Shown: positions 34,071 to 43,605, counted from the stretch's first letter. The stretch: 64,000 nucleotides of DNA from Solimonas sp047605265 (GCA_047605265.1 JASGFY010000006.1:31456-95455), one strand, 5' to 3'. Translations and numbers: made by a program. The notes: a model not told the origin generated them from the sequence alone.

Positions 34071-35879
34071 TCAGCGCCCACGCAGGAATAGACGGTCCAG
34101 CTCCGCCAGGGTGATCTGCATCCAGGTCGGCCGGCCGTGATTGCACTGGCCGGCCAGCTCGGTGCGTTCCATGTCGCGCAGCAGCGCGTCCATTTCGGCC
34201 GGCGTCAGGCGGCGGTGCGCCTTGATCGCCGCCTTGCAGGCGACGTCGGCGAGTACGCGGTGCTGCGCGTCGAGCGCTTCGCCGAAATGCGCCGACGTCT
34301 CGCGCCGGGTCTCGTCGCCGGCCAGCTCGCGCAGCAGGCCGCCGACGTCGCTGCGCGCCAGCAGCGGCGGCACCGCGCGCACGAGGATGCTCGCCGGGCC
34401 GCCGCGGTCGAACTCGAAGCCATAGGCGCGCAGCGTTTCGCGCTGCGCTTCGAGCGCGTCGGCCTCGTCCTCGGCGAGCGTCACGACTTCCGGTACCAGC
34501 AGCGCCTGCGCCGGCACACCGCCGTCGGCGAGCTGCCGCTTGAGCCGTTCGTACAGCACGCGCTCGTGGGCGGCGTGCGCATCGACGAGCACGAGCCCGT
34601 GATCGTTCTGCGCAAGGATGTAGATGCCGTGAACCTGCGCGAGCGGCGTGCCGAGCGGCCGCGCGTCTTCCGCCGCCGCGGGTGCGGGCGTGATGGGCGA
34701 TGCCCTCGCCGCACCGCCACCGTAGTAGGCCGGCGCCGCCGGCTCGCGCAGATCGAGGCGCGCGGCCGGCCGCCACTGCGGCGGCGCAGCCGGTGCGTTC
34801 TCGCGCGCGACGTATCCCGGCAGCGCGGCGGGCGCCGGATCTGGCGCCGACAGCGCAACCTGATGATGTCGCTCCGGCTCGGGCCGCAGGCGGCGCAGCA
34901 GTTGGTGCACGGCGCCGAACAGCAGATCGTGCACGCGCGACGCATCGCGGAAGCGCACCTCGGTCTTCTGCGGGTGCACGTTGACGTCGACCGCCGCCGG
35001 ATCGAGCTCGAGATAGACGATGTACGCCGGATGGTGCGTCGAATGCATGACGTCGGCGAACGCGCGCTTCAGCGCGAACGCCAGCAGACGGTCGCGCACG
35101 AGGCGGCCGTTGACGTAGACGTACTGCAGATCGGCGTTCGGCCGCGCGAGGCCCGGCAGGCCGATCCAGCCATGCAGACGCATGCCGAGCCGTGACTCGT
35201 CGATCGCCACCGACTGCGCGACGAATTCGTCGCCGCAGATCGCGCGGATGCGCGCGAGCTTGCCTTCGTCGCCGACCGCCGGGACCAGATCGAAGATGCG
35301 GCGGTTGTTGTGGCGCAGCGCGAAGCCGACGTCGAACCGCGACAGCGCGATGCGCGACACGGCCTGCTGCAACTGGCGGAATTCGGTCGCCTCCGACTTC
35401 AGGAACTTGCGGCGCGCCGGCGTGTTGAAGAACAGGTCGCGCACTTCGATGGTCGTGCCGGCCGGATACGCCGCCGGCCGCGGCTCACTGCCTTCGATGT
35501 GCGCGGCGCCGGCGAGCTCCCAGGCATGCCCGGCGTCAGCGGTGCGCGAAACGAGCTTGAGCCGCGACACCGACAGGATGCTCGGCAGCGCCTCGCCGCG
35601 GAAGCCGAGCGTCGCGACGCGCTCAAGGTCGTCGAAGCTGGCGATCTTGCTCGTCGCGTGCCGTGTCAGCGCCAGCGCCAGCTCGTCGCGCGCGATGCCC
35701 TTGCCATCGTCGCGGATGCGGATCAGCGCCGCCCCGCCCTGCTCGATCTCGACGTCGATCGCCCGCGCGCCAGCATCGAGGCTGTTCTCGATGAGTTCCT
35801 TGACGACGGCCGCCGGACGCTCGACGACTTCGCCGGCGGCGATCTGGTTGACGAGGGTGTCGGGGAGAACGCGGATCAT
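34071..35879 (-). CDS. mutL: DNA mismatch repair protein MutL
   Basis: A 602-residue protein. The N-terminal GHKL ATPase has VVKELIENSLDAGA, IRDDGKGI, TLGFRGEAL and the PARRKFLKS loop. A proline/alanine-rich linker (about 330-420) joins the C-terminal dimer domain. That domain has DAHAAHERVLYE, matching the DQHA-X2-E-X4-E endonuclease motif except for Q to A, and ends with CNHGRPT. It therefore may be a nicking-type MutL, as in bacteria without MutH. The Q to A change makes activity uncertain. Confidence 0.95.
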   Translation of the reverse strand: MIRVLPDTLVNQIAAGEVVERPAAVVKELIENSLDAGARAIDVEIEQGGAALIRIRDDGKGIARDELALALTRHATSKIASFDDLERVATLGFRGEALPSILSVSRLKLVSRTADAGHAWELAGAAHIEGSEPRPAAYPAGTTIEVRDLFFNTPARRKFLKSEATEFRQLQQAVSRIALSRFDVGFALRHNNRRIFDLVPAVGDEGKLARIRAICGDEFVAQSVAIDESRLGMRLHGWIGLPGLARPNADLQYVYVNGRLVRDRLLAFALKRAFADVMHSTHHPAYIVYLELDPAAVDVNVHPQKTEVRFRDASRVHDLLFGAVHQLLRRLRPEPERHHQVALSAPDPAPAALPGYVARENAPAAPPQWRPAARLDLREPAAPAYYGGGAARASPITPAPAAAEDARPLGTPLAQVHGIYILAQNDHGLVLVDAHAAHERVLYERLKRQLADGGVPAQALLVPEVVTLAEDEADALEAQRETLRAYGFEFDRGGPASILVRAVPPLLARSDVGGLLRELAGDETRRETSAHFGEALDAQHRVLADVACKAAIKAHRRLTPAEMDALLRDMERTELAGQCNHGRPTWMQITLAELDRLFLRGR

Positions 35880-35914
35880 TCGATGAGTCTACCGTTGTCC
35901 CCTCTACCCCAACG

Positions 35915-35958
35915 CCCCTCACCCCAACCCTCTCCCCACTGGCGTGGGGGCGAGGGGG
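35915..35958. repeat. REP-like GC palindrome, copy 1
   Basis: CCCCTCACCCCAACCCTCTC followed by CCC and a mate GTGGGGGCGAGGGGG form an imperfect hairpin between mutL and serS. The same C-rich core recurs at 51288 and 51358. This is typical of small dispersed REP-type elements. Confidence 0.65.
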
Positions 35959-35959
35959 T

Positions 35960-37234
35960 TCATTTCGCGATCTTCTCGGCCCCGCCCATGTACGGCTTCA
36001 GCGCATCGGGAATCGCGATCGAGCCATCCGCCTGCTGATAGTTCTCGACCACGGCGACCAGCGTGCGGCCGACGGCGAGGCCGGAACCGTTGAGCGTATG
36101 CACCAGCTCCGGCTTCTTCGTCTCCGGATGGCGGTAGCGCGCGAGCATGCGCCGCGCCTGGAAATCCTCGCAGTTCGAGCACGAGGAGATTTCCCGGTAG
36201 CGGTCCTGGCTCGGCAGCCAGACTTCGAGGTCGTAGGTCTTGGCGGCGCCGAAGCCCATGTCGCCGGCGCACAGCGCGAGCACGCGGTATGGCAGCTCGA
36301 GTTTTTTCAGGATCGCCTCGGCGTGGCCTGTCAATTCTTCGAGCGCGTCGTACGACTTCGCGGGCTCGACGATCTGCACGAGTTCCACCTTGTCGAACTG
36401 ATGCTGACGGATCATGCCGCGCGTGTCGCGGCCGGCGGAGCCTGCTTCCGAGCGGAAACACGGCGTGTGCGCGACCCATTTCCTCGGCAGCGATTCGGCT
36501 TCGAGTATTTCGTCGCGCACGAGATTCGTCACCGGCACCTCGGCGGTCGGAATCAGCCGCCACGGCTGCTCACCCTTCAGCGCGAACAGGTCGTCGCCGA
36601 ATTTCGGCAACTGGCCGGTGCCGCGCAGCGTCGTGTCGTTGACGATGTACGGCACGTAGAGTTCTTCGTAGCCGTGCTCGCGCGTGTGCACGTCGAGCAT
36701 GAACTGGATCAGCGCACGGTGCATGCGCGCCAAGCCGCCGCGCAGCACCGTGAAGCGCGCGCCCGTCAGCTTCGCCGCCGCCGCGAAATCCATCTGGCCG
36801 AGCGCCTCGCCGAGATCGGCGTGATCCTTCGCGCCCGCGGACGGACGCGGATGGCCCCAGCGGCGCAGCTCGACGTTGTCGTGCTCGTCGCGTCCGTCCG
36901 GCACGGACTCGTGCGGCACGTTCGGCAGGCGCGCGAGGAAGTCGTCGAACTCGGCTTGCAGCGCCGCGAGCTGCGCCTCGTTGTCGGCGAGCGCGGCCTT
37001 GATGCGGTCCATATCGGCGAGGACCGGTGAGGCATCCTCGCCCTTCGCCTTCGCCTGGCCGATACGCTTGCTGCCGGCGTTGCGCTCGGCCTGCAAGCCC
37101 TCGGTCGCCGTCTGCCAATCCTTGCGCCGCGACTCCAGATCAGCGAAGCGCGCGAGATCGAAAACGAAGCCGCGCCGCGCAAGCTGTGCGGCGACGAGAT
37201 CGGGCTGGGCGCGCAGGCGCTTGGGGTCGAGCAT
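35960..37234 (-). CDS. serS: Seryl-tRNA synthetase
   Basis: A 424-residue class II synthetase. The start is the ATG at 37234 (MLDPKRLRAQPDLVAAQLARRG). An N-terminal antiparallel coiled coil (about 30-100) grips the tRNA-Ser variable arm. Class II motif 2 is FRSEAGSAGRDTRGMIRQHQFDKVE and motif 3 includes LNGSGLAVGRTLVAVVENYQ. The longer upstream frame reaches into the promoter of the divergent CMD-family gene. It belongs to the ftsK-lolA-rarA-crcB-serS set, interrupted here by that plus-strand gene. Confidence 0.96.
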   Translation of the reverse strand: MLDPKRLRAQPDLVAAQLARRGFVFDLARFADLESRRKDWQTATEGLQAERNAGSKRIGQAKAKGEDASPVLADMDRIKAALADNEAQLAALQAEFDDFLARLPNVPHESVPDGRDEHDNVELRRWGHPRPSAGAKDHADLGEALGQMDFAAAAKLTGARFTVLRGGLARMHRALIQFMLDVHTREHGYEELYVPYIVNDTTLRGTGQLPKFGDDLFALKGEQPWRLIPTAEVPVTNLVRDEILEAESLPRKWVAHTPCFRSEAGSAGRDTRGMIRQHQFDKVELVQIVEPAKSYDALEELTGHAEAILKKLELPYRVLALCAGDMGFGAAKTYDLEVWLPSQDRYREISSCSNCEDFQARRMLARYRHPETKKPELVHTLNGSGLAVGRTLVAVVENYQQADGSIAIPDALKPYMGGAEKIAK

Positions 37235-37395
37235 CGAAATCACGAAGCGGAAAAACGGGCCGGCATTGTAGCCGGCCCAAGCCACTTCAACCGATCCATG
37301 CACCACCGGGCACTGTCCCAGTTTGAAATTGATGCAGCAAAGAAGCCGCCTGGCCTGTACAGTCCCCGAAAAAACCGCAGAGAAGAGATACACGG

Positions 37396-37854
37396 ATGAC
37401 TGAACGCCAATTTATTGATTTCGACCAATTCTCGAAGGCGCTGCCAGAGGTCGTAACCGCGCTGAGAACGATCACCCGGGCATCCAGCGAAGGCGTGGAC
37501 AAGGGCCTGATCGAATTGATTAAAGTACGTGCCTCACAGATCAACGGCTGCGCCTTTTGCCTTCAACTTCACTTGAATTGGGCACGCAAGGCCGGAGTCA
37601 TCCAGGCCAAGCTCGACCGCGTAGCCGTATGGCGCGAAGCGATGGGCTTCAATGTTCAGGAGCAAGCCGCACTTGCCTGGACCGAAGCCTTGACCGATCC
37701 ACTCCGGCGCGCACAGACCGAAAATGCCCGGCAGGCGCTGGACGCTGCCTTCGACAACGAGCAGGCATTGCGCCTGACGGTGGCGATTGCAAGCATCAAT
37801 GCCTGGAATCGCATCGCCGGCCCCCTTGGCTTCACACCGCCATCGGCAGAATAG
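37396..37854 (+). CDS. AhpD-like carboxymuconolactone decarboxylase family protein
   Basis: A 152-residue helical protein with the CxxC-X3-H redox motif of AhpD-like proteins (INGCAFCLQLH, about residues 51-61). Members act as alkylhydroperoxidases or disulfide reductases. It is the only plus-strand gene in this block, set between crcB and serS, so it is probably a later arrival. SD-like GAGAAG lies about 10 bases before the ATG. Confidence 0.85.
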   Translation: MTERQFIDFDQFSKALPEVVTALRTITRASSEGVDKGLIELIKVRASQINGCAFCLQLHLNWARKAGVIQAKLDRVAVWREAMGFNVQEQAALAWTEALTDPLRRAQTENARQALDAAFDNEQALRLTVAIASINAWNRIAGPLGFTPPSAE

Positions 37855-37909
37855 CTCGGGACGAGCATTCTGGATTTCAAACCGAACCATTAGCTCTTGT
37901 TCATGGCCG

Positions 37910-38296
37910 TCAGCGTGCGGCGAGCCAGCGGATCGAGGCGATGCCGAGCAGCGTCATCGCCAGCGAACCGCCGACGTGGGCGGCGATGCCGGCCGCGAGC
38001 ATGCCGAAGCGCTGCTGCTGGATGAGCGTGGCGATTTCGGCCGAGAACGTGGAAAACGTCGTGAGGCCGCCGCAGAAGCCGGTGGTGATGAGCAGCCGCC
38101 ATTCGGGCGCGAGGCCGGGCACGGCAGCGAAGTAACCCATCGCGGCGCCGATGACGTAGCCGCCGACGAGATTCGCGGTCAGCGTGCCGGGCGGAATCGG
38201 TGGAAACAGGCTGTTGAGCAGCATGCCCAAGCCCCAGCGCAACCAGGCACCGAGCACGGCGCCGATCGCGACGGCGAGAAGTCCCGGACCACTCAT
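37910..38296 (-). CDS. crcB: Fluoride channel CrcB/Fluc
   Basis: A 128-residue membrane protein with four predicted helices. It has GAWLRWGLG, NLVGGYVIGAAMGY and the channel signature TGFCGGLTTFSTFSAE. Dual-topology Fluc dimers export fluoride. The start is the ATG at 38296 with GGAG about 8 bases upstream; the frame extends 9 codons further. A fluoride riboswitch is present in its leader, which confirms the role. Confidence 0.95.
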   Translation of the reverse strand: MSGPGLLAVAIGAVLGAWLRWGLGMLLNSLFPPIPPGTLTANLVGGYVIGAAMGYFAAVPGLAPEWRLLITTGFCGGLTTFSTFSAEIATLIQQQRFGMLAAGIAAHVGGSLAMTLLGIASIRWLAAR

Positions 38297-38352
38297 CAAC
38301 GTTCTCCAGACAGGTGAAGCCACTGGAGCGGAAGCGGTGGTGTTTGAACAGA

Positions 38353-38433
38353 CCTACCGCCCGCGCTTTCGGGGCATGGTAGGCATCATCAGCCCGACGA
38401 GGCCGGGCGGTTCGCGGAGGAATGCCATCTCCG
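38353..38433 (-). promoter_or_regulatory. Fluoride (crcB-motif) riboswitch with expression platform
   Basis: On the minus strand, between the rarA stop and crcB, the RNA reads GGAGATGGCATTCCTCC, then an AACCGCC element and a GCCCG/CGGGC stem, then TGATGATGCCTAC. GGCAT in the first part can pair with ATGCC in the last, as in the crcB-motif aptamer. Overlapping the 3' end, CCTACC (38383-38378) can instead pair with GGTAGG (38358-38353), extended by GCCC/GGGC, giving a mutually exclusive hairpin upstream of crcB. There is no clear U-run, so control may be at translation or Rho-assisted. Confidence 0.85.
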
Positions 38434-38465
38434 TGCGCGCACGATAGCGGGCGCGCAGCGGACGG

Positions 38466-39773
38466 TCAACGCGGCTTGCGCGCGGCGCGCAGTTGCGCGA
38501 GCCGCTCGCCGATCTTGATTTCGAGGCCGCGCGGCACGGGCGCGTACAGCTCGGTGCCGAGCAGTTTCCCGGGCAGGAAGGTCTGGCCGGCCGCAACGGC
38601 ACCTGACTCATCGTGGTCGTAGCGGTAACCCTCGCCGTAGCCGAGGTTCTTCATCAGCTTCGTCGGTGCATTGCGGATGTGCATGGGCACTTCAAGGCTG
38701 CCGGTTTTGGCGACGAGTTCGCGCGCCGCGTTGTAGCCGGCATAGACGGCGTTGCTCTTCGGCGCGCAGGCGAGATAGACGACGGCGACCGCGAGCGCGA
38801 GTTCGCCTTCGGGCGAACCGAGGCGTTCGTAAGTGTCCCAGCCGTCGAGGCAGAGCCGCTGCGCGTGCAGATCGGCGAGGCCGATGTCCTCGATCGCCAT
38901 GCGCGTGATGCGGCGCGCGAGATAGACCGGATCGACGCCGCCGTCGAGCATGCGTGCATACCAGTAGAGCGCCGCGTCGGGATCGCTGCCGCGCACGGAT
39001 TTGTGGAGCGCGGAAATCTGGTCGTAGAAATTCTCGCCGCCCTTGTCGAAGCGGCGCAGGCCGCGGCCGATCAGTTTTTCGAGCACGGCGTCGTCGCGGG
39101 TCTTTTCGGCGCGGCCGAGTTCGACGGCGGTTTCCAGCAAGACGAGGCTGCGCCGCGCGTCGCCGTCGGCAGCCTCGGCGATACGGTCGAGCCAGTGCGC
39201 CGGCAGCGCGTCGGCGGCGAGGCCGAGACCGCGTTCGGCGTCCGTCAGCGCGCGCACGAGCAGATCGCGGATCGCGGTTTCGTCGAGGCTGCGCAGCACG
39301 AACACGCGCAGCCGCGACAACAGCGCGGCGTTCAGTTCGAACGACGGATTCTCGGTCGTCGCGCCGATCAGCGTGAGCGTGCCGTCTTCGACATACGGCA
39401 GCAGCGCGTCCTGCTGGCCCTTGTTGAAACGATGGATTTCGTCGATGAACAGCACCGTGAGCCGCGGCGCCAAACCCGAACGCAGCGCCTGCGCGTGCGC
39501 GACCGCCTCGCGGATGTCCTTGACGCCTGCGAGCACGGCCGAGAGCGTCAAAAACTCCGCATCGCTGTACCGCGCGAGCAGGCGCGCGAGCGTGGTCTTG
39601 CCGACGCCGGGCGGCCCCCAGAACACCATCGACGGCACACTGCCCGCTTCGAGCAGCACGCGCAGCGGCCCGACGCTGCCGAGCAAGTGATCCTGGCCCA
39701 CGACCTCATCCAGCGTCCGCGGACGCATGCGTTCCGCGAGCGGCCGCGCCGAATCTGGACGGGTCCCCGCCAT
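38466..39773 (-). CDS. rarA: Replication-associated recombination protein RarA (MgsA)
   Basis: A 435-residue AAA+ clamp-loader-like ATPase. It has LAERMRPRTLDEVVGQDHLLG, Walker A GPPGVGKTT, Walker B FIDEIHRFNKGQQDALL, sensor GATTENPSFELN, and the C-terminal MgsA tetramer domain (GSDPDAALYWYARMLDGGVDP). It works at stalled forks. The start is the ATG at 39773; a 62-codon upstream frame extension overlaps lolA out of frame and is not coding. lolA precedes it and crcB follows. Confidence 0.95.
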   Translation of the reverse strand: MAGTRPDSARPLAERMRPRTLDEVVGQDHLLGSVGPLRVLLEAGSVPSMVFWGPPGVGKTTLARLLARYSDAEFLTLSAVLAGVKDIREAVAHAQALRSGLAPRLTVLFIDEIHRFNKGQQDALLPYVEDGTLTLIGATTENPSFELNAALLSRLRVFVLRSLDETAIRDLLVRALTDAERGLGLAADALPAHWLDRIAEAADGDARRSLVLLETAVELGRAEKTRDDAVLEKLIGRGLRRFDKGGENFYDQISALHKSVRGSDPDAALYWYARMLDGGVDPVYLARRITRMAIEDIGLADLHAQRLCLDGWDTYERLGSPEGELALAVAVVYLACAPKSNAVYAGYNAARELVAKTGSLEVPMHIRNAPTKLMKNLGYGEGYRYDHDESGAVAAGQTFLPGKLLGTELYAPVPRGLEIKIGERLAQLRAARKPR

Positions 39774-39790
39774 GTCAGTTACAGCGCGCC

Positions 39791-40429
39791 TCAGTGATCC
39801 GCGCCGTCGTCGATCACTTCCGCGCCCTTCGGCGGCGTGAAGCGGAACAGCGCGGCGTCGAGCCTGACGCCGGTCTTGACGTCGCTGAACTGGATGTCGG
39901 TGTTGCCGCCGAGCGCGTCGTAAAACTTCATGCGCTGCGGCACGCCGTCCTTCAGCCACAGTTCGATCGACTGGAAGTCGCTATTGGTCTCGCCGCCCCT
40001 GGGCTTGAGCCTGACGATGTCGGCACCGTCCTTCCGGCCGCCGGATTCGACGGCGAAGGCGTCGCCGAGCAGGCTCTTCTGCGCGAGCAGCGCGGCCGGC
40101 GTGCCCTTCAGCACTTGATCGGCCGCGCGCACGGTTACCTGCTGCAGGTCCGGCTCGTAGTTCCAGATCTTCGCGCCGTCACAGATCATCTGCTGTTCGT
40201 ACGGTTTGTCGTAGATCCAGCGGAAGCGGCCGGGCCGCGAGAGATCGAACTGGCCGCTGCGCTGCGCCAGCACTTCGCCGTGCTCGTCGGTCTGCGTCTG
40301 CGCGAAACGCGCGCTGAGCGTCTGCGCGCCGTCGACGAAGCGCTTCAGCGCATCGTCGGCCGGGCCGGCTTGCGCGCCGGCGGCGAACATCGAAAGACCC
40401 AGCGCCAGTGCCGCAAACAGCTTGTTCAT
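39791..40429 (-). CDS. lolA: Outer-membrane lipoprotein carrier protein LolA
   Basis: A 212-residue periplasmic protein. A signal peptide (MNKLFAALALGLSMFAAGAQAG) is cleaved after AQA. The LolA barrel follows: LSARFAQTQTDEHGEVLAQRSGQFDLSRPGRFRW. It carries lipoproteins from LolCDE to LolB. It lies between ftsK and rarA, the usual order; rarA starts 17 bp later. Confidence 0.94.
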   Translation of the reverse strand: MNKLFAALALGLSMFAAGAQAGPADDALKRFVDGAQTLSARFAQTQTDEHGEVLAQRSGQFDLSRPGRFRWIYDKPYEQQMICDGAKIWNYEPDLQQVTVRAADQVLKGTPAALLAQKSLLGDAFAVESGGRKDGADIVRLKPRGGETNSDFQSIELWLKDGVPQRMKFYDALGGNTDIQFSDVKTGVRLDAALFRFTPPKGAEVIDDGADH

Positions 40430-40510
40430 GAGGATTCCGGAGTGGGGACGCGCCACTATCGAATGGCGCGCTGAATCGAATCTGACATCGAATCTGACTT
40501 GGCGGCGGTG

Positions 40511-42973
40511 TCAGTCGCGGCCGCCGGGCGCGAGGATCTCGCGATTGCCGCCCGGCCCGCTCGGACCGACGATGCCGGCCGCTTCCATCTGCTCGACCAT
40601 GCGTGCCGCGCGGTTGTAGCCGATCTTCAGCCGGCGCTGCACCCAGGACACCGAGGCTTTGCGCGTCTCCAGCACCATGGCCACGGCCTGGTCGTAGAGC
40701 GGATCGGCCTCGGCATCGTCGCCGCCGCCTTCGGCGGGGCCCGCCGGCGCCTCGTCGGCGCAGATGTCCTCGATGTACTGCGGCTCGCCGACCTGCTTGA
40801 GATAGGCGACGACCTTGTGCACCTCGTGGTCGTCGACGAAAGCGCCGTGCACGCGGTCGAGCCGGCTCGCGCCGATCGGCCGGAACAGACCGTCGCCGTG
40901 GCCGAGCAGCGTTTCGGCGCCCATCTCGTCGAGGATCGTGCGCGAGTCGATGCGCGAGCCCACCGAGAACGCCAGCCGCGACGGAATGTTGGCCTTGATC
41001 AGGCCGGTGATGACGTCGACGCTCGGCCGCTGCGTGGCAACGATCAGGTGGATGCCGGCGGCGCGCGCCTTTTGCGCGATGCGCGCGATCAGTTCCTCGA
41101 CCTTCTTGCCGACGACCATCATCATGTCGGCCAGTTCGTCGATGACGACGACGATGTGCGGCATCGGCCCCAGCGGCTCGGCGTGCGGCGGCGCGCTCGC
41201 CGCGTCGAACAGATCGTCCGGCTGGACTTTCAGCGGATCGTGGATCGGCTCGCCGGCGGCGGCGGCGTCCTCGACCTTGCGGTTGAGCCCGGCGAGATTG
41301 CGCACGCCGAGCGCCGACATCAGGCGGTAGCGGCGTTCCATTTCGGCGACGCACCAGCGCAGCGCGTTGGCGGCATCCTTCATGTCGGTGACGACCGGCG
41401 TCAGCAGATGCGGAATGCCTTCGTAGACGGAAAGCTCCAGCATCTTCGGATCGATGAAGATCAGGCGTACCTGATCGGCGGTCGCCTTGAACAGCATCGA
41501 CAGGATCATGCCGTTGATCGCCACCGACTTGCCCGAGCCGGTGGTGCCGGCGACCAGCAGATGCGGCATCTTGCCGAGATCGAACGTCACCGGATTGCCG
41601 GCGATGTCCTTGCCGAGCGCCAGCGTCAGCGGCGACGGCGAGTTGCGGTATTCGGCCGAATCGATGATCTCGCGGAAGCTGACCATCTCGCGCTTCTGGT
41701 TGGGGATTTCCAGGCCGACGAACGACTTGCCCTGGATCACCTCGATGACGCGCACGCTCGACACCGACAGCGAGCGCGCCAGATCGCGCGAGAGATTGGT
41801 GATCTGCGAGCCTTTCACGCCGGGCGCGGGCTGAATCTCGAAGCGCGTGATGACGGGGCCCGGCGTCGCGTTAACGACCTCGGCCTTGACGCCGAACGAA
41901 GCGAGATGGCGCTCGACGTCGCGCGACAGGCGCTCGAGTTCCTCGGGCGTGTATTGGCGGCCGGACGGGCGCGGCGGATCGAGAATCGTCAGCGGCGGCA
42001 ACGGATCGCCGTCGAACGCCGGCACGGCGACCGGCTCCGGCTTGCTCTTCGAGGCCGGTCTGGCCGCCGGCAACGGAGCGGGCGCGGACGCCGCGAGGTC
42101 CGGCGCGGCCGTCACCGGCACCTGCGGCAGCAGACCGAGCTGTTCTTCCTCGCTGCCGAGCAGGGACGGCGCCTTGCGCCTGCGCTTCTCTCGCGACGGC
42201 GTCTCGTCGAGCGCCGGCAGCCCGAACAGCGGCTCGATGCGCGGCGCCGGCTCGCGCTTGTCCTTCTCCTTGCGCCGCTTGCCCGGCCGCTCGTCATCAT
42301 CGACGGCGACGACCGGCACCTCGCCGTCCTCGCCTCCGGCGCCGGCCGCCAGGCGCGCCGGTCTCTCGATCTTGCGCGCCGCCAGCGCGAACACCCAGCC
42401 GCCGACGCGATCAAGAATATCGACCCAGGAGAACGTCAGCGCCAGCGGCGCGGCGACGATCGCGAGGGTCAGCAGCAGCAGGCTACAGCCGAAGGCGCCG
42501 AGCGCCGACGTAAGGCTCCGCGCCACCGCCTGCCCGGCGATGCCGCCGCTGCCCTGCGGAGCCCAGCCCGGCGATGCGCCGATGTGCAGCGCGGACAAGG
42601 CCGCGAGGGCGATCAGCAGCACCGCCCAGGCGGCGACACGCACGCCGCGCGGCATGCGCGCACCGGGCGCCGCCTCGGCGAAGATGCGGATGCCGATCAG
42701 AAGCACGGCCCACGGCAGCAGGAAAGCGACGTAGCCGCACAGCGACAGCAGCACGTCGGCGATCCACGCGCCGATCGGCCCGGCCAGGTTGTGGATCGGC
42801 TCGCCGCTGCCCGACGACGACCAGCCCGGATCGTTCGGATTGAAGCTGGCCAGCGTCACCAGCAGGAACAGCGACAGCCCGAGACAACTGAGCATTGCCG
42901 CTTCGCGAGGCAGGCGCTCGAGCCAGCCGGGACCTGCTGCTTCATCGGTAGCGTGAGGTTTGGCTTTGAACAT
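40511..42973 (-). CDS. ftsK: DNA translocase FtsK
   Basis: An 820-residue protein. Four predicted N-terminal membrane helices (about 25-185) anchor it at the septum, a Pro/Ala/Lys-rich linker (about 200-320) follows. The RecA-like motor has Walker A GTTGSGKSVAIN and Walker B HIVVVIDELADMMM, and the C-terminal gamma winged helix has KASVSWVQRRLKIGYNRAARMVEQME for KOPS reading. The linker is short compared with E. coli FtsK. I use the ATG at 42973 (MFKAKPHATDE); upstream codons are not membrane-like. Confidence 0.95.
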   Translation of the reverse strand: MFKAKPHATDEAAGPGWLERLPREAAMLSCLGLSLFLLVTLASFNPNDPGWSSSGSGEPIHNLAGPIGAWIADVLLSLCGYVAFLLPWAVLLIGIRIFAEAAPGARMPRGVRVAAWAVLLIALAALSALHIGASPGWAPQGSGGIAGQAVARSLTSALGAFGCSLLLLTLAIVAAPLALTFSWVDILDRVGGWVFALAARKIERPARLAAGAGGEDGEVPVVAVDDDERPGKRRKEKDKREPAPRIEPLFGLPALDETPSREKRRRKAPSLLGSEEEQLGLLPQVPVTAAPDLAASAPAPLPAARPASKSKPEPVAVPAFDGDPLPPLTILDPPRPSGRQYTPEELERLSRDVERHLASFGVKAEVVNATPGPVITRFEIQPAPGVKGSQITNLSRDLARSLSVSSVRVIEVIQGKSFVGLEIPNQKREMVSFREIIDSAEYRNSPSPLTLALGKDIAGNPVTFDLGKMPHLLVAGTTGSGKSVAINGMILSMLFKATADQVRLIFIDPKMLELSVYEGIPHLLTPVVTDMKDAANALRWCVAEMERRYRLMSALGVRNLAGLNRKVEDAAAAGEPIHDPLKVQPDDLFDAASAPPHAEPLGPMPHIVVVIDELADMMMVVGKKVEELIARIAQKARAAGIHLIVATQRPSVDVITGLIKANIPSRLAFSVGSRIDSRTILDEMGAETLLGHGDGLFRPIGASRLDRVHGAFVDDHEVHKVVAYLKQVGEPQYIEDICADEAPAGPAEGGGDDAEADPLYDQAVAMVLETRKASVSWVQRRLKIGYNRAARMVEQMEAAGIVGPSGPGGNREILAPGGRD

Positions 42974-43130
42974 GCTCGAAAATGCGATCCGCGCGGCGTG
43001 GCGGCGGACCCGGAGGAATATCCTGGCAGTATACCGATCGGGGCGTTTGCCGCCGAGACTTGAAAGCGTGCGCGAAACCTTCATATTGGAGTCGTGTCAA
43101 AGTTTTAGCGCAGGAGCCGCAACCCGAACC

Positions 43131-43466
43131 ATGAGCCAGCAGATTCGCCACTTCGTTTTGACGCCCGAGGGCGGCCTCCGCGAATTCAGCGCCGATGAAG
43201 CCGCGCTGATCGCGGCCGGTACCGACCGCCTGCCGGAATTCGCCAATCAGGATCTGCGCTATCTGCAACTGACGCTGCAGGACAATGCGCGCAGCGGCGA
43301 ACTGAAGATCCAGACCGCCGGCGCGCGCATCCATTTCGATGACGAAGGCCGCATGACCGAGGCCGGACCGCCGGCCGATGCCGAGCCGATCACGCACTTC
43401 GAACACGACGCCGTCGTGCAATGGGTGCTGCGCGACGTTCCCGCGGCCGCGCCGACGTTCCACTGA
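43131..43466 (+). CDS. Hypothetical protein between ftsK and aat
   Basis: A 111-residue protein, MSQQIRHFVLTPEGGLREFS..., without recognised domain, signal peptide or membrane segment. It is acidic, with beta-rich looking stretches (LRYLQLTLQDNARSGELKIQTAGARIHFDDEGR). The frame is open for 57 codons more upstream, but that part overlaps ftsK antisense. GGAG is 17 bases from the ATG, so the exact start is uncertain. It is divergent from ftsK and upstream of aat. Confidence 0.6.
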   Translation: MSQQIRHFVLTPEGGLREFSADEAALIAAGTDRLPEFANQDLRYLQLTLQDNARSGELKIQTAGARIHFDDEGRMTEAGPPADAEPITHFEHDAVVQWVLRDVPAAAPTFH

Positions 43467-43605
43467 GAATCGAGGCACGAACGCGGCCGTCAGCCGCCCG
43501 GCGGCAGTGTCTTGCCGTCCGGGGCGCCGCATGGGCCGTTCCCGCAGGCACGCCGCCTGCGTATGCTAGAGCAGCACCCGTGGAGGCCGCCTCGAACCGG
43601 AACCG

